From assembly GCF_026342355.1 (NCBI RefSeq), contig NZ_JAPEMV010000001.1, positions 868,001 to 932,000 of the forward strand: 64,000 nt of DNA, in the 5' to 3' direction. A model generated the notes under the pieces. It ran no database searches and had not been told where the DNA came from. It saw nothing but the letters and a program-made list of their open reading frames with translations. Origin of the DNA: Streptomyces sp. NBC_00249. GTDB lineage: Bacteria > Actinomycetota > Actinomycetes > Streptomycetales > Streptomycetaceae. Each line of letters begins with the position of its first letter. The stretch's first letter is position 1. Positions 1 to 8,391 of this stretch are shown one piece after another. The translations under genes were made by a program, and so were the position numbers.

Positions 1-732
1 AGCCGGCCGGAGGCCAACAAGGCGCTCTACGCGAAGGCCTCGGCGCGGATCGCCCGGTACGCGGCCGACGCCCCCGCCCACACCCTGGCCGCCCGCGCGC
101 TCGCGGTGCCCTCCCCGGAGGGCACCGACCCGCTGGGCCAGACCCACCACTGGCTGCTCGGCATCGACCTGTCCGCACCGGTCATCGCCCGTACGCTGCT
201 GCTCCTGGCCCTGCACACGGCCGAGCAGGACGCCGTCCACGCCGAGCTGGCGGACGCGGCGCCGGAACTGCCCAGGCTGCGGGCGTGCGTGACGGAGTCG
301 GTGCGGCTGTACCCGATCGTCCCGGACCTCGTACGCGTCACCCGTACGGACACCGTATGGGCCGGGGTGCGCTACCCGCCCGGTACGGACGTGCTCGTCC
401 CGATCGGCTTCCACCAGCGCGACCCCGACGTGGTCCCGGGCGGGCACCTCTTCAACCCGGGCCGCTGGCTGGTCCCGGGCGCGACGGCCGACACCAGCAC
501 GGCGCCGTTCAGCCACGGCGGCGCCCGCTGTCCCGGGGAGGACATCGCGCTGCTGCTGACCTCGCTGGTCTGCGCCGAGCTGCTGCGCGACCACCGCCTC
601 ACCGACGCCCACCCGTCCCTCGACACGGGCCGCCCCCTGCCCGGAATCGTCGACACCGCCGGCATCCGGCTCCGCCTCACCCGCCTGCGGCCCGAAGCCC
701 CCGAAGGCCCCGAAGCTCCCAAGAGCGAGTGA
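1..732 (+). CDS. Cytochrome P450, C-terminal part (5' end outside window)
   Basis: The frame is open from base 1, so the start lies upstream. The visible 243 residues cover the C-terminal half of a P450: an I-helix-like region, the K-helix ExxR motif (TESVRLYP) and the heme-binding loop FSHGGARCPG, whose Cys is the axial iron ligand. A soluble haem monooxygenase needing separate ferredoxin or flavodoxin reductase is expected; no redox partner is visible here. The I-helix lacks a clear AGxxT signature (it reads LLGIDLSAPV), which is atypical and could mean an unusual oxygen-activation step. The heme loop FSHGGARCPG and the small downstream tail suggest a divergent family. A strong hairpin terminator follows the stop, so it is transcriptionally separate from the hydrolase operon downstream. 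The substrate cannot be inferred. Confidence 0.85.
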   Translation, partial: SRPEANKALYAKASARIARYAADAPAHTLAARALAVPSPEGTDPLGQTHHWLLGIDLSAPVIARTLLLLALHTAEQDAVHAELADAAPELPRLRACVTESVRLYPIVPDLVRVTRTDTVWAGVRYPPGTDVLVPIGFHQRDPDVVPGGHLFNPGRWLVPGATADTSTAPFSHGGARCPGEDIALLLTSLVCAELLRDHRLTDAHPSLDTGRPLPGIVDTAGIRLRLTRLRPEAPEGPEAPKSE

Positions 733-740
733 CACGAACA

Positions 741-781
741 GGGGCACCGCTCACCGCCAGGCCCGAGGTGAGCGGTGCCCC
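741..781 (+). terminator. Intrinsic terminator-like hairpin after the P450 gene
   Basis: A perfect 15-bp stem (GGGGCACCGCTCACC at 741-755 pairing with 767-781) with an 11-nt loop lies 9 bases after the P450 stop. It has a C-rich rather than a T-rich tail, as is common in Streptomyces. Confidence 0.8.
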
Positions 782-832
782 CCTCCCCCTCTGCTCGCAG
801 CCCGCACGGGGTGGCTGAGCCGAAGGGGCGCG

Positions 833-910
833 CCGTGCTCTCAGCCCGTGCGCGCGGAGGAAACCGCGAGGAACGAGCGGTTTTCGAGCACGGACGGGCT
901 GAGAGCACGG
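833..910. repeat. Nested inverted repeat in the leader of the hydrolase operon
   Basis: A perfect 17-bp inverted repeat (CCGTGCTCTCAGCCCGT at 833-849, its complement at 894-910) encloses 44 bases that contain a second, smaller stem (AAACCGC/GCGGTTT). It lies 50 bases before the GTG start at 962, so it would sit in the 5' leader. It may be a structured regulatory leader, a second terminator, or a small mobile palindromic element. Confidence 0.7.
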
Positions 911-961
911 CATCCAGCGCCCCGGAGGCGAAGCCTCCCCCAGAAGAAGAGGAGCGTCTTC

Positions 962-2305
962 GTGTCCGAACCGGACGTCACTTCCCTGCACCACCTGTGC
1001 CGCGAACTCGCCGAGGCCGCCGACGCCGTGCGTGAGGCCTCGCGGTACGCCTCGGGGATCGCCCTCGGTCCGGGGTTACCGCTCGCGGTGGCCGGGCCGC
1101 GCGCTTCGCGGCTCGCCCGGCGCACCCTGCTGAGGACCCTGATGGATGCCCGGGGCTTCGGCTGGGCTCCGCACGGCCCGAGCCCGCTGGCCGGGGCCGT
1201 CTGGCTGGCGGGGGTCCTCACCAGCCGGGAGAGTCTTGCCGTCAGTCTCGCCGTGCTCGGTCTGAAGGCGCGGATCAGGGCCGCGTCGGTCCGCCATCCC
1301 GAGCTCCTGGCCAACCCCACCACGTCCCGGGTGCTGGCCGCCCTCGACGAGGACCGCCAGGCCGAGGCGGCCCGGGTGTTCAAGGGGCTGCTGACGGAGA
1401 AGGGCGCCGAGTACGCCCTCGCCCTGCTCGCGCCGTGCTTCGCCGACATCATGGCCTGGAACGCGCTGACGGACGAGAACCCCTTCAACGACAACGCGGG
1501 CTGGCAGATCTCGTCGGGCCGGGAGCTGACCTCGGAGTACTTCCTGGGGATCAGCGGCGCGGTCTGGTCCTTCCTGGACCGGGGGCGCGGCCGGGCCGAG
1601 CCGCACACGCCGTCGCCGGAGCTGCTCCAGGGCCTCGACGGTTCGGGGAGCATCGTCGGCTACGTCCGCAACATCGGCCGTATCGGCACCCGCGGCCTGC
1701 TGCTGGTGCAGCGGGTGGCGGGGCCGGACGGGGCGCACCGTTTCGTCGTCCAACTGGCGGGGATGGCGCGCGGGTTCAACGAGGAGAGCCCGCAGGACCT
1801 GGTGGGCGCGCTGAACGCCGTCGGCGGCACCGACACGGCGTACACGCGGGCCGTGAGCGGGGCCCTGCGCCAGCTGGTTCCTTCGGGCGCCGAGCTGGCC
1901 CTCGTAGGGCACAGCCAGGGCGGGATCACCGCGATGAACCTGGCGGCGAGCCGCGACTTCAACGCCCTGTACCGGGTGACGCACGTGGTCGCGATCGGTT
2001 CGCCCATCGACACGAAGCGGGCCGCCGATCCGCGCACCAAGGTGCTGTCGCTCGTCAACGAGCACGACATCGTGCCCAGCCTGGAGGGCCGTTCGGCGGT
2101 GTCTCCGTACGCGCTGCCCGCCGAGTTCACCGAGTTCACGTGGACGGACGACACCCACGCCTTCCCGCTGTGCCACGCCGCCGAGCGGTACGCGCACAAC
2201 CTCCAGCACGACGTGCCCCACGCGCGGGCGCACGTCGACTCCGAACTCTCCGCCTTCCGAGGCCGGGTCACCGGCACGCACCTCTTCACCCTCCACGACC
2301 GCTGA
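962..2305 (+). CDS. Serine hydrolase of the alpha/beta-hydrolase fold (lipase-like)
   Basis: A 447-aa protein. The GTG at 962 is chosen because AGGAG sits 7 bases upstream; the reading frame extends further up, but only through the hairpin repeat. The N-terminal ~100 residues are helical and recall WXG/PPE-type helical domains (inference). The catalytic half carries the nucleophile elbow GHSQGG with Ser318, a following AIGSP strand typical of lipase-class-3-like folds, and a DDTHAF segment near the C-terminus that could supply the His. There is no signal peptide. It is followed after 9 bases by an alpha-dioxygenase-type peroxidase, so release of free fatty acids for that enzyme is an attractive role. 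Alternatives are a peptidase-like or T7SS-linked hydrolase. Confidence 0.75.
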   Translation: MSEPDVTSLHHLCRELAEAADAVREASRYASGIALGPGLPLAVAGPRASRLARRTLLRTLMDARGFGWAPHGPSPLAGAVWLAGVLTSRESLAVSLAVLGLKARIRAASVRHPELLANPTTSRVLAALDEDRQAEAARVFKGLLTEKGAEYALALLAPCFADIMAWNALTDENPFNDNAGWQISSGRELTSEYFLGISGAVWSFLDRGRGRAEPHTPSPELLQGLDGSGSIVGYVRNIGRIGTRGLLLVQRVAGPDGAHRFVVQLAGMARGFNEESPQDLVGALNAVGGTDTAYTRAVSGALRQLVPSGAELALVGHSQGGITAMNLAASRDFNALYRVTHVVAIGSPIDTKRAADPRTKVLSLVNEHDIVPSLEGRSAVSPYALPAEFTEFTWTDDTHAFPLCHAAERYAHNLQHDVPHARAHVDSELSAFRGRVTGTHLFTLHDR

Positions 2306-2314
2306 GGACCCCGT

Positions 2315-4255
2315 ATGACCGACACCACCGGTACCACCGACACCCCCGGTACGGCCGAAGCCGCCAGGACGACCGACATCCCGCCGACCGTCCCGCGCCC
2401 CGCGGTGCCGGAGGGCGAGGCGCTGCCCGAGGCCGCGCGGCGGACCCGGACGGCCCGGCCCGAGGGGCCTCCCGGCCTGCTGGAGCGGCTGGAGTCCGCG
2501 GCGTTCGCCCGGCTCAACCGCAGCCGCGAATGGTACGAACTGCCGGGGCCTATCGGCCTGTTGAACCTCGCGGTGATCCGCGAGGACCTGCGGCGCGAGA
2601 ACCTCCACGACACTTTCGGCGCGGGCGGCGAGCGTGACCGGCGCCCCACTCCGCAGCTGGCCCCGTACCGTTCGTACGACGGCTCCGGCTACGACCCGTA
2701 CGACGTGGACATGGGCCGGGTCGGCACCCGGCTGGACCGCAACTCGCCGCTGCCCCTGGCCTATCCGGAGGACGACGAGGCCCTGATGGCGCCGAGTCCC
2801 CGAGAGGTCAGCCGGCAGCTGCTGGCCCGGCGCGGTTTCACTCCGGCGCCGACCCTGAACCTGCTGGCCGCCGCCTGGATCCAGTTCCAGAACCACGGCT
2901 GGGCCAACCACGGGGACAACGAGGACGCCGAGCCCTTCACGGTGCCGCTCGCGGCGGACGACGACTGGCCGCAGTGCCCGATGCGGGTGAACCGCACCCG
3001 CCCCGACCCGGTCGCGCACACCACTCCCGGTTCCCCGCCGACGTACGAGAACACCGTCAGCCACTGGTGGGACGGCTCGCAGATCTACGGTTCCGACGAG
3101 GCCCGTTGCCGGTCCCTGCGCACCGGGGAGCGCGGGCACCTGATCCTGGAGGACGGCCGGCTGCCGGCCGATCCGCGGCCGGGCAAGGAGTGCCTCGACG
3201 CGACGGGCATGAACAGTGACTACTGGGCCGGTCTGTCGCTGCTGCACACGCTCTTCGCCAAGGAGCACAACGCGATCTGCGACCTGATCCGTTCGCACCA
3301 CCCCACCTGGGACGACGAGCGGCTCTTCCACACGGCGCGGCTGGTCAACACCGCGCTCATGGCGAAGATCCACACGGTGGAGTGGACCCCCGGGATCCTC
3401 GACCACCCGGTCGTGCACCAGGCGATGCGGGCCAACTGGTCGGGTCTGCTGCCCCGTTGGGTGACGCGGACGTTCGGCCGGATCGGCGGCGAGGCCCTCA
3501 GCGGGTCCCGCGGCTCGCGGACCGAGCACCACGCCGCGCCCTTCTCGATGACGGAGGAGTTCGTCTCGGCGTACCGGCTGCACCCGCTGATCCCCGACGA
3601 GATCACGGTCCTCGACCACCGGCACGGGGCTCCCCGCGAGGCGATCGGCTTCGACGACATGCAGGGCGCCACCACGCGTAAGGCCGTCGAGGCCTACGGT
3701 ACGAGCGACCTGCTGTACACCTTCGGCATCGCGAACCCCGGAGCGCTGGTCCTGCACAACCACCCCGACGCGCTGCGCAACCTGGCGCGGCTCTCCGGCG
3801 AGCACATCGACCTCGGGACCGTGGACATCCTGCGCGACCGCGAGCGCGGCATCCCCCGCTACAACGCCTACCGGCAGATGCTGCGCAAGCGCCCGGTGAC
3901 CTCCTTCGAGGAGCTGACCGGCGGCCACCCGGGGGACACCCCGCTCCTGCGGGAGCTCTACGACGGCCGGCTCGACCGGGTCGACACGCTGGTCGGGAAC
4001 CTCGCCGAACCCCGCCCGGCGGGCTTCGGGTTCAGCGACACGCTCTTCCGGATCTTCGTCCTGATGGCCAGCCGCCGCATCAAGAGCGACCGGTTCTTCA
4101 CCAACGACTACCGGCCGGAGATCTACACCGCCGAGGGCATGCGCTGGATCGACCGGAACTCGATGGTGACGGTGCTGCTGCGCCACCACCCCGAACTGGC
4201 GCCCGCGCTGGCCGGGGTGACCAACGCCTTCGCCCCGTGGAAGGAGCGGTCGTGA
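2315..4255 (+). CDS. Heme peroxidase superfamily protein, fatty-acid alpha-dioxygenase type
   Basis: A 646-aa member of the animal heme peroxidase/cyclooxygenase superfamily, closest in motif layout to plant pathogen-inducible alpha-dioxygenases. Visible signatures are the distal-haem segment WIQFQNHGWANHG (distal His194), EHNAICDLI, the ARLVNTALMAKIHTVEW helix, and YRLHPLIPD, in which Tyr420 corresponds to the catalytic tyrosyl radical and His423 to the proximal iron ligand (the YxxH spacing of this family). In plants the enzyme adds O2 at the alpha carbon of fatty acids, and the hydroperoxide decays to a shortened aldehyde. The first ~70 residues are Thr/Pro/Arg-rich and probably disordered. 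It is co-transcribed with the serine hydrolase upstream and overlaps the WXG-like gene downstream. Substrate is inferred from family only. Confidence 0.85.
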   Translation: MTDTTGTTDTPGTAEAARTTDIPPTVPRPAVPEGEALPEAARRTRTARPEGPPGLLERLESAAFARLNRSREWYELPGPIGLLNLAVIREDLRRENLHDTFGAGGERDRRPTPQLAPYRSYDGSGYDPYDVDMGRVGTRLDRNSPLPLAYPEDDEALMAPSPREVSRQLLARRGFTPAPTLNLLAAAWIQFQNHGWANHGDNEDAEPFTVPLAADDDWPQCPMRVNRTRPDPVAHTTPGSPPTYENTVSHWWDGSQIYGSDEARCRSLRTGERGHLILEDGRLPADPRPGKECLDATGMNSDYWAGLSLLHTLFAKEHNAICDLIRSHHPTWDDERLFHTARLVNTALMAKIHTVEWTPGILDHPVVHQAMRANWSGLLPRWVTRTFGRIGGEALSGSRGSRTEHHAAPFSMTEEFVSAYRLHPLIPDEITVLDHRHGAPREAIGFDDMQGATTRKAVEAYGTSDLLYTFGIANPGALVLHNHPDALRNLARLSGEHIDLGTVDILRDRERGIPRYNAYRQMLRKRPVTSFEELTGGHPGDTPLLRELYDGRLDRVDTLVGNLAEPRPAGFGFSDTLFRIFVLMASRRIKSDRFFTNDYRPEIYTAEGMRWIDRNSMVTVLLRHHPELAPALAGVTNAFAPWKERS

Positions 4256-4497
4256 GCGTCCACCCCGCCACCGGTCCGTACCGGCAGGGTCCGGCGGACG
4301 GTCTGCGCGGCCGGGCCGCCGTGCTGCGCGAACGCGCGGAGCGGCTGCGCGGGGCGTCCGCGGGCCTGGACTGGAAGGGCCCGCAGGCCGACGCCTTCCG
4401 CGCCCGCGTGGAGGAACTGGCGGCCCGCTGCGCCGTCGCCGCCGAGGGCCTGGCGCTCTCGGCGGACCAGCTGGACGGGCCCGCCGGCCGGCGGTGA
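4252..4497 (+). CDS. Small WXG100-like helical protein
   Basis: An 81-aa protein whose GTG start overlaps the stop of the peroxidase gene (GTGA), with AAGGAG correctly placed upstream, so it is translationally coupled. It is Ala/Arg/Leu-rich and predicted to be two helices; the central LDWKGPQADAFRARV segment has the W-x-G turn and the following Ala/Phe pattern of WXG100 (ESX) proteins. WXG100 proteins are usually secreted through type VII systems as dimers, but no ESX ATPase or membrane component is in the window. It may partner the helical N-terminus of the hydrolase two genes upstream. Function otherwise unknown. Confidence 0.65.
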   Translation: MSVHPATGPYRQGPADGLRGRAAVLRERAERLRGASAGLDWKGPQADAFRARVEELAARCAVAAEGLALSADQLDGPAGRR

Positions 4498-4502
4498 GAC
4501 CG

Positions 4503-4532
4503 GGGCCGGTCCGCCTCCGGGCGGACCGGCCC
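4503..4532. terminator. Bidirectional terminator hairpin between convergent genes
   Basis: A perfect 13-bp stem (GGGCCGGTCCGCC at 4503-4515 with its complement at 4520-4532) and a TCCG tetraloop lies between the WXG-like gene and the convergent membrane-protein gene. Confidence 0.85.
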
Positions 4533-4542
4533 GCCCACCGGC

Positions 4543-4902
4543 CTACTTCAGCCGGTACTCGGCCTTGTCGACGAGCTTGCCGTCCTTGAAGCACAGGCGC
4601 AGCACGTCGTTGTCGGTGCCCTCGGCGGTGGAGAGGTACCAGGCGCAGGTGCTGCCGGCGGGCTCGGCCGGGCCGCCGTCCTTGAGAATGCTCTTGGCGA
4701 AGCTGTCGCCCGAGGGGAGCTTCGCGCGGACCTCGCTCTCCGCGTCGCCGACGCGCACCGCCTCGTAGACCTTCGGGTCGAGCAGGGTCTTGTCGGCCAC
4801 GTCGACGAGCTTTCCGACGCCGAAGAGCAGGGCCACGAGCGCTCCGACACCGAGGACGAGCGCCACTCCGCAGCCGATGAGACATCCCTTGCGCTGAGCC
4901 AT
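4543..4902 (-). CDS. Small single-pass membrane protein, function unknown
   Basis: A 119-aa protein. The ATG at 4902 has GGAGGAG about 8 bases upstream, which decides it over longer forms. After MAQRKGCLIGCG a hydrophobic segment (about residues 10-32) makes one N-terminal transmembrane helix or signal anchor; the Cys at 7 and 11 do not form a clear lipobox. The extracytoplasmic part (about 33-119) has the pattern KVYEAVRVGDAESEV followed by two cysteines, resembling the small SmpA/BamE-like repeat fold seen in many Streptomyces proteins (weak inference). It converges on the WXG-like gene across a shared terminator, so it is an independent unit. Confidence 0.75.
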   Translation of the reverse strand: MAQRKGCLIGCGVALVLGVGALVALLFGVGKLVDVADKTLLDPKVYEAVRVGDAESEVRAKLPSGDSFAKSILKDGGPAEPAGSTCAWYLSTAEGTDNDVLRLCFKDGKLVDKAEYRLK

Positions 4903-5085
4903 GACCCTGCTCCTCCGTGCACCGTGCGGTTCCTGCTGACGTGTCCGACCTTGGCAGGGGGCGGGGTGCGGGGGCTGTCCTCGAAAGTCTCCGGTCGCCG
5001 CAACGATCGTCGTTCGTGGTCGGGCCCCCCGTGCCGTGTATACAGGGAGGGAAGGACGATCCGGATGAAACGGGAGGAACCCACC

Positions 5086-5535
5086 GTGAGTGAGCTTGTC
5101 GAGCCTCTGATCGTCGTCGGCGTGGACGGTTCGAACCATTCGAAGGAAGCGCTGCGCTGGGCCGTCGCGCAGGCGAAGGCCACCGGGGGGCGGGTGCACG
5201 CCGTCATGAGCTGGGAGTGGAACACCAATCCCTTCGCGGTGGGCACGGGCGGGGAGGAGGAGCTCGTCACCGCCGAGACGGCGGCGCGGCGGAAGCTGTC
5301 CGACACCGTCGCGGAGGCCGTGGGCACCTCGCCGGGCGTGCCGGTGTTCCGGCGCGTCGAACAGGGCTCGCCCGGGCAGGTGCTGGTGGAGGCCTCCCAG
5401 GAGGCGGAGCTGACGGTGGTCGGCACGCGCGGGTACGGCGGCATCAAGGGGGCGCTGCTGGGCTCGGTGAGCCAGCAGGTCGTCCAGTACGCCGCCAGCA
5501 CGGTGGTCGTCGTACGCGACGGGGTCCCGGACTAG
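5086..5535 (+). CDS. Universal stress protein (UspA family)
   Basis: A 149-aa single-domain Usp. GTG at 5086 is preferred because GGGAGGA lies about 8 bases upstream; an ATG at 5065 is possible. It begins with the strand IVVGVDGS and ends with the nucleotide-binding signature GTRGYGGIKGALLGSVSQ, the G-2x-G-9x-G(S/T) motif of ATP-binding Usps. Such proteins are cytoplasmic dimers induced by stress, low oxygen or stationary phase in actinobacteria. The gene is monocistronic, and its last 92 bases overlap the convergent esterase gene, so antisense effects are possible. Confidence 0.93.
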   Translation: MSELVEPLIVVGVDGSNHSKEALRWAVAQAKATGGRVHAVMSWEWNTNPFAVGTGGEEELVTAETAARRKLSDTVAEAVGTSPGVPVFRRVEQGSPGQVLVEASQEAELTVVGTRGYGGIKGALLGSVSQQVVQYAASTVVVVRDGVPD

Positions 5536-6670
5536 CGATCACCCAGTGCGCGAAGGCCTCGGCGCCGTCCACGACCGCTTCGAAGCGCGGCGAGTGGAAG
5601 AGGTCGAAGGCGTGCTGGGCGCCGGGGAGTTCGGCGTACACCACGGTGGCGACGGAGGCGTCCCGCAGGTCGGCGGCGAAGCGGCGGGCGGCGGTGACGG
5701 GGACGACGGTGTCCCGGTCCCCGTGGACCAGGAGGAAGGGCGGCGCGTCCGCGGTGATGTGCGCCGACGGCGAGGACTCCGGGCCCTGGCCGAAGTAGGG
5801 GCCGTAGTAGCCGTTCAGTGCGATGACCGCGGTGACGGAGGTGTCGGCGGTCTCGAAGCCGGGCTGGAGGGCCGGGGCGCCCGGTGTGAGGGCGGCGAGC
5901 GCGGCCAGGTGGGCGCCGGCCGAGCTGCCCGCCACGAACAGGGTCGCGGGGTCGGCCCCGTACGCGTGCCCGTGTTCGCGGACCCAGGCGATGACTCGCT
6001 TGGCGTCGATCAGGTGCTCGGGGTGGCGGACCTCCGGCCGGAGGCGGTAGTCGGCGCTGACGCAGACCCAGCCGCGGCGCGCGAAGCGGTGCAGCAGCGG
6101 CAGGGACTGGCTGTTCTTGCGGCCCCCGCGGTAGCCGCCGCCGTGCAGGTGGATCAGGACGGGGGCGCCCGAAGGCCGTGCGCGGTGGTGGTAGACGTCG
6201 AGCCGCTGGCGTCGGCCGGCGGGGCCGTAGGGAAGGTCCGCGACCCGGACGACGTCGCGGGGGCGGTGGGGGAACGGCCACAGGAGGGTACGGGCGAGCC
6301 GGCCCTTCCCTCCGGGCGTCACGCCGGGGGCGGTCGCGGCACGCCAGTCGGCGCCGAGGCCCTCGGCCAGGGCGTCGTCGATCACCGCCCGGCCGCGCAG
6401 TCCGCGCCGGATCACGAGCACGAGCCCCGCCGCGGTGAGCGCGGCCAGTGCGACGGCCGCCCGGCCGGCGGGCGCGTCGACGTCCCCCTGGGTGAAGGCC
6501 ACCGCCGTCCAGAGCGCGAGCCAGGCCAGGGCGAGGAACGGCAGCTCGCCGACCACCAGGCCCAGGCGGAAGCTCAGCTCCGCGAGCGGTCGTGGGCGGC
6601 GCACAGGGGCGAGGGCGCACAGGGTGCCCACGGCGACGACCCCCACGGTCCACAGGTAACCGACAGGCAC
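5444..6670 (-). CDS. Membrane-anchored esterase, hormone-sensitive-lipase-like alpha/beta hydrolase
   Basis: A 408-aa protein. The GTG at 6670 (VPVGYLW) is supported by GGAGGAGGG about 5 bases upstream. The first ~110 residues hold about three hydrophobic segments; the rest is an alpha/beta hydrolase with the HGGGYRGG oxyanion motif, the nucleophile motif GSSAGAH, the acid-bearing HGDRDTVVP and PGAQHAFD for the catalytic His. This domain order matches membrane-bound carboxylesterases of actinobacteria (BD-FAE/LipN-like). The last ~30 residues are Pro/Arg-rich, read over the end of the convergent Usp gene, and are probably not part of the fold. Likely acts on short acyl esters at the membrane; the natural substrate is unknown. 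Confidence 0.85.
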   Translation of the reverse strand: MPVGYLWTVGVVAVGTLCALAPVRRPRPLAELSFRLGLVVGELPFLALAWLALWTAVAFTQGDVDAPAGRAAVALAALTAAGLVLVIRRGLRGRAVIDDALAEGLGADWRAATAPGVTPGGKGRLARTLLWPFPHRPRDVVRVADLPYGPAGRRQRLDVYHHRARPSGAPVLIHLHGGGYRGGRKNSQSLPLLHRFARRGWVCVSADYRLRPEVRHPEHLIDAKRVIAWVREHGHAYGADPATLFVAGSSAGAHLAALAALTPGAPALQPGFETADTSVTAVIALNGYYGPYFGQGPESSPSAHITADAPPFLLVHGDRDTVVPVTAARRFAADLRDASVATVVYAELPGAQHAFDLFHSPRFEAVVDGAEAFAHWVIASPGPRRVRRPPCWRRTGRPAGSPSPAAPP

Positions 6671-6782
6671 AGGACCCTCCTCCGCATCACGGCCGGCCAC
6701 GGCTCCACCGTCGGCGATGCCGCGTTACCCCACCTGCGGTACCACGGGTGGGGTGGTTGCGGCAACGGGCCTGGTCACAGCA

Positions 6783-7703
6783 CTAGAGGTCGCCGGGGTC
6801 GGTGTTCGCGCCGCAGAGGACGACGGCGACCCGTTCCCCCAGTGGGCGCGGTGCGGTGCGCAGGGCGGCCAGGGCGGTGGCGGCGCCGGCCTCGACCACG
6901 ATGCGGTGTTCCTCCCAGAGTGCGCGCCGCGCGGCGGTGATCGCCTCGTCGGGGACGAGTACGGACTCGACGTCGCCGCGCCGCGCGGCGGCCAGCGCGT
7001 CGGCGGAGACCCGGGTGGCACCGAGGGAGTCGGCGGCCACGGAAGCCACGGGGACGTCGACGGGGTGGCCGGCTTCGAGGGCGGCGTTCAGGGCGCGGCA
7101 GTGCTCCGGTTCGGCCGCGACCACCCGTACGCCGTGTTCGTGCGCGGCGGTGGCCACGCCCGCGAACAGTCCGCCGCCGCCGACCGCGACGACGACGGTG
7201 TCCAGGCCGGGCAGGCCGGCCCGGATCTCGTCGAGGAGGGTTCCGGCGCCTGCCGCGATGAGCGGGTGGTCGTAGGCGTGGCTGCGGAGGGCGCCGCTGG
7301 TGGCCGCGAACTCCTGGCAGGCGGCGAGGGCTTCGGCGTAGCGGTCGCCGACGAGCCGTACGTCGACCCCGTAGCCGCGCAGCCGCTCCACCTTGACGCG
7401 GGGCGCGGTGGCGGGCAGGAAGACGGTGGCGCGCACGCCCTGCGCCCGGGCCGCCCAGGCGCAGGCAAGGCCCGCGTTGCCGCCGGAGGCGATGGTGATC
7501 CCGCTGTCGGGGAGGGAGCCGGCCTGACGGTGGGCGGCGAGGAAGTTGTGGGCTCCGCGCGCCTTGAAGGAGCCGGTGTGCTGGAGGTACTCCAGGGCGT
7601 ACCAGACGCCTTCGGCGGCGGGGACGACGGCTGCGGGCCTGATCGCCCCGGCGGTACGGGCGGCGGCGGCGCGGACGGCGGCGTAGTCGAGCTGCTGTTC
7701 CAT
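6783..7703 (-). CDS. PLP-dependent lyase of the threonine/serine dehydratase family
   Basis: A 306-aa fold-type II PLP enzyme. The PLP-binding lysine lies in GSFKARGAHNF, the phosphate-side loop is ASGGNAGLACAWAA, and the glycine-rich cofactor loop is VGGGGLFAGVA; all match serine/threonine ammonia-lyases and serine racemases. No regulatory ACT domain is present, so it is of the catabolic or racemase-like type. It lies 46 bases downstream of a TetR regulator on the same strand and is probably in its operon. Threonine, serine or a hydroxy/3-hydroxyaspartate substrate is possible; the sequence alone does not decide. Confidence 0.88.
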   Translation of the reverse strand: MEQQLDYAAVRAAAARTAGAIRPAAVVPAAEGVWYALEYLQHTGSFKARGAHNFLAAHRQAGSLPDSGITIASGGNAGLACAWAARAQGVRATVFLPATAPRVKVERLRGYGVDVRLVGDRYAEALAACQEFAATSGALRSHAYDHPLIAAGAGTLLDEIRAGLPGLDTVVVAVGGGGLFAGVATAAHEHGVRVVAAEPEHCRALNAALEAGHPVDVPVASVAADSLGATRVSADALAAARRGDVESVLVPDEAITAARRALWEEHRIVVEAGAATALAALRTAPRPLGERVAVVLCGANTDPGDL

Positions 7704-7749
7704 GGGCGGACTGCCTTTCGTGGGGTGGGGCGGCGGGCCTGGCGGCGGG

Positions 7750-8391
7750 TCAGGCGGTGGGCCGGGCGGCCCGGATGAGCTGGCGCAGGGCGCCGTAGTA
7801 CACCTCGTGGTCGGTCAGCGGGGGCAGCAGGTCGGCCCCGGCGCCGGCGAGCACCGGGAACGCCTCCGGGTCCAGCGCGGCGAGCGCGGCGCGGGAGGCG
7901 GCGGTGGCCCCGGCGGGGTCGCGGTGGTCGACGAAGGCGGCGCAGCCCAGGGTGAGGAGGTACATCCGCCGGTAGACGGTCATGGCCTCGACGGGGGTCA
8001 TCCCGGCGGCGACGCTGTCGGCGAGCGCGGGCTCGGCGAGGCGGGCCAGCAGCTCGCGGCCGAGCCAGGGGCGGCCGCCGCGCAGGACGAGCAGTCCGGG
8101 GTGGGCGGTGAGCAGCCGGTAGAACGCGCTGAACCGCAGCTCCGTCGCCTCGGCCCAGTCGGTGCCGGCGGGGATGTCGGGTAGCTGGGCGGCGAGGTGT
8201 TCGGTGCACAGGTCCAGCAGGCCGGCGAGGTCGGTGCAGCGGCGCTGGACGGTGGCGTGGGAGACGTCGAGGCGGTCGGCGAGGGCGCGGAAGCTCAGGC
8301 TCGCGGGGCCTTCCTCGTCGATGATCCGCAGGGCGGCGAGGGCGATGGCCCCGGGAGTCGCCCGGTCCAGGGCGGGTGATCTTCTCGGCAT
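7750..8391 (-). CDS. TetR/AcrR-family transcriptional regulator
   Basis: A 213-aa regulator. The ATG at 8391 (MPRRSPALD) is chosen because it starts right before the HTH domain and an operator-like palindrome sits immediately upstream; the longer frame would read through that palindrome. N-terminal HTH at about residues 10-55 (IALAALRIIDEEG...ALADRLDVSHATVQRR); the C-terminal part resembles TetR ligand domains. It probably autoregulates and controls the PLP-lyase downstream. The start lies next to the palindrome, so the mRNA may be leaderless or nearly so. Confidence 0.85.
   Translation of the reverse strand: MPRRSPALDRATPGAIALAALRIIDEEGPASLSFRALADRLDVSHATVQRRCTDLAGLLDLCTEHLAAQLPDIPAGTDWAEATELRFSAFYRLLTAHPGLLVLRGGRPWLGRELLARLAEPALADSVAAGMTPVEAMTVYRRMYLLTLGCAAFVDHRDPAGATAASRAALAALDPEAFPVLAGAGADLLPPLTDHEVYYGALRQLIRAARPTA

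Noticed and set aside
1076..4885. A 1269-codon minus-strand open frame across the hydrolase and peroxidase genes
   Set aside because: It is a GC-driven shadow of real plus-strand genes: no ribosome site, no recognisable domain, and composition rich in Arg/Gly/Pro.
5130..5150. TTCGAA-type sequence that could suggest a tRNA T-loop
   Set aside because: It lies within the Usp coding region and no cloverleaf arms are present.
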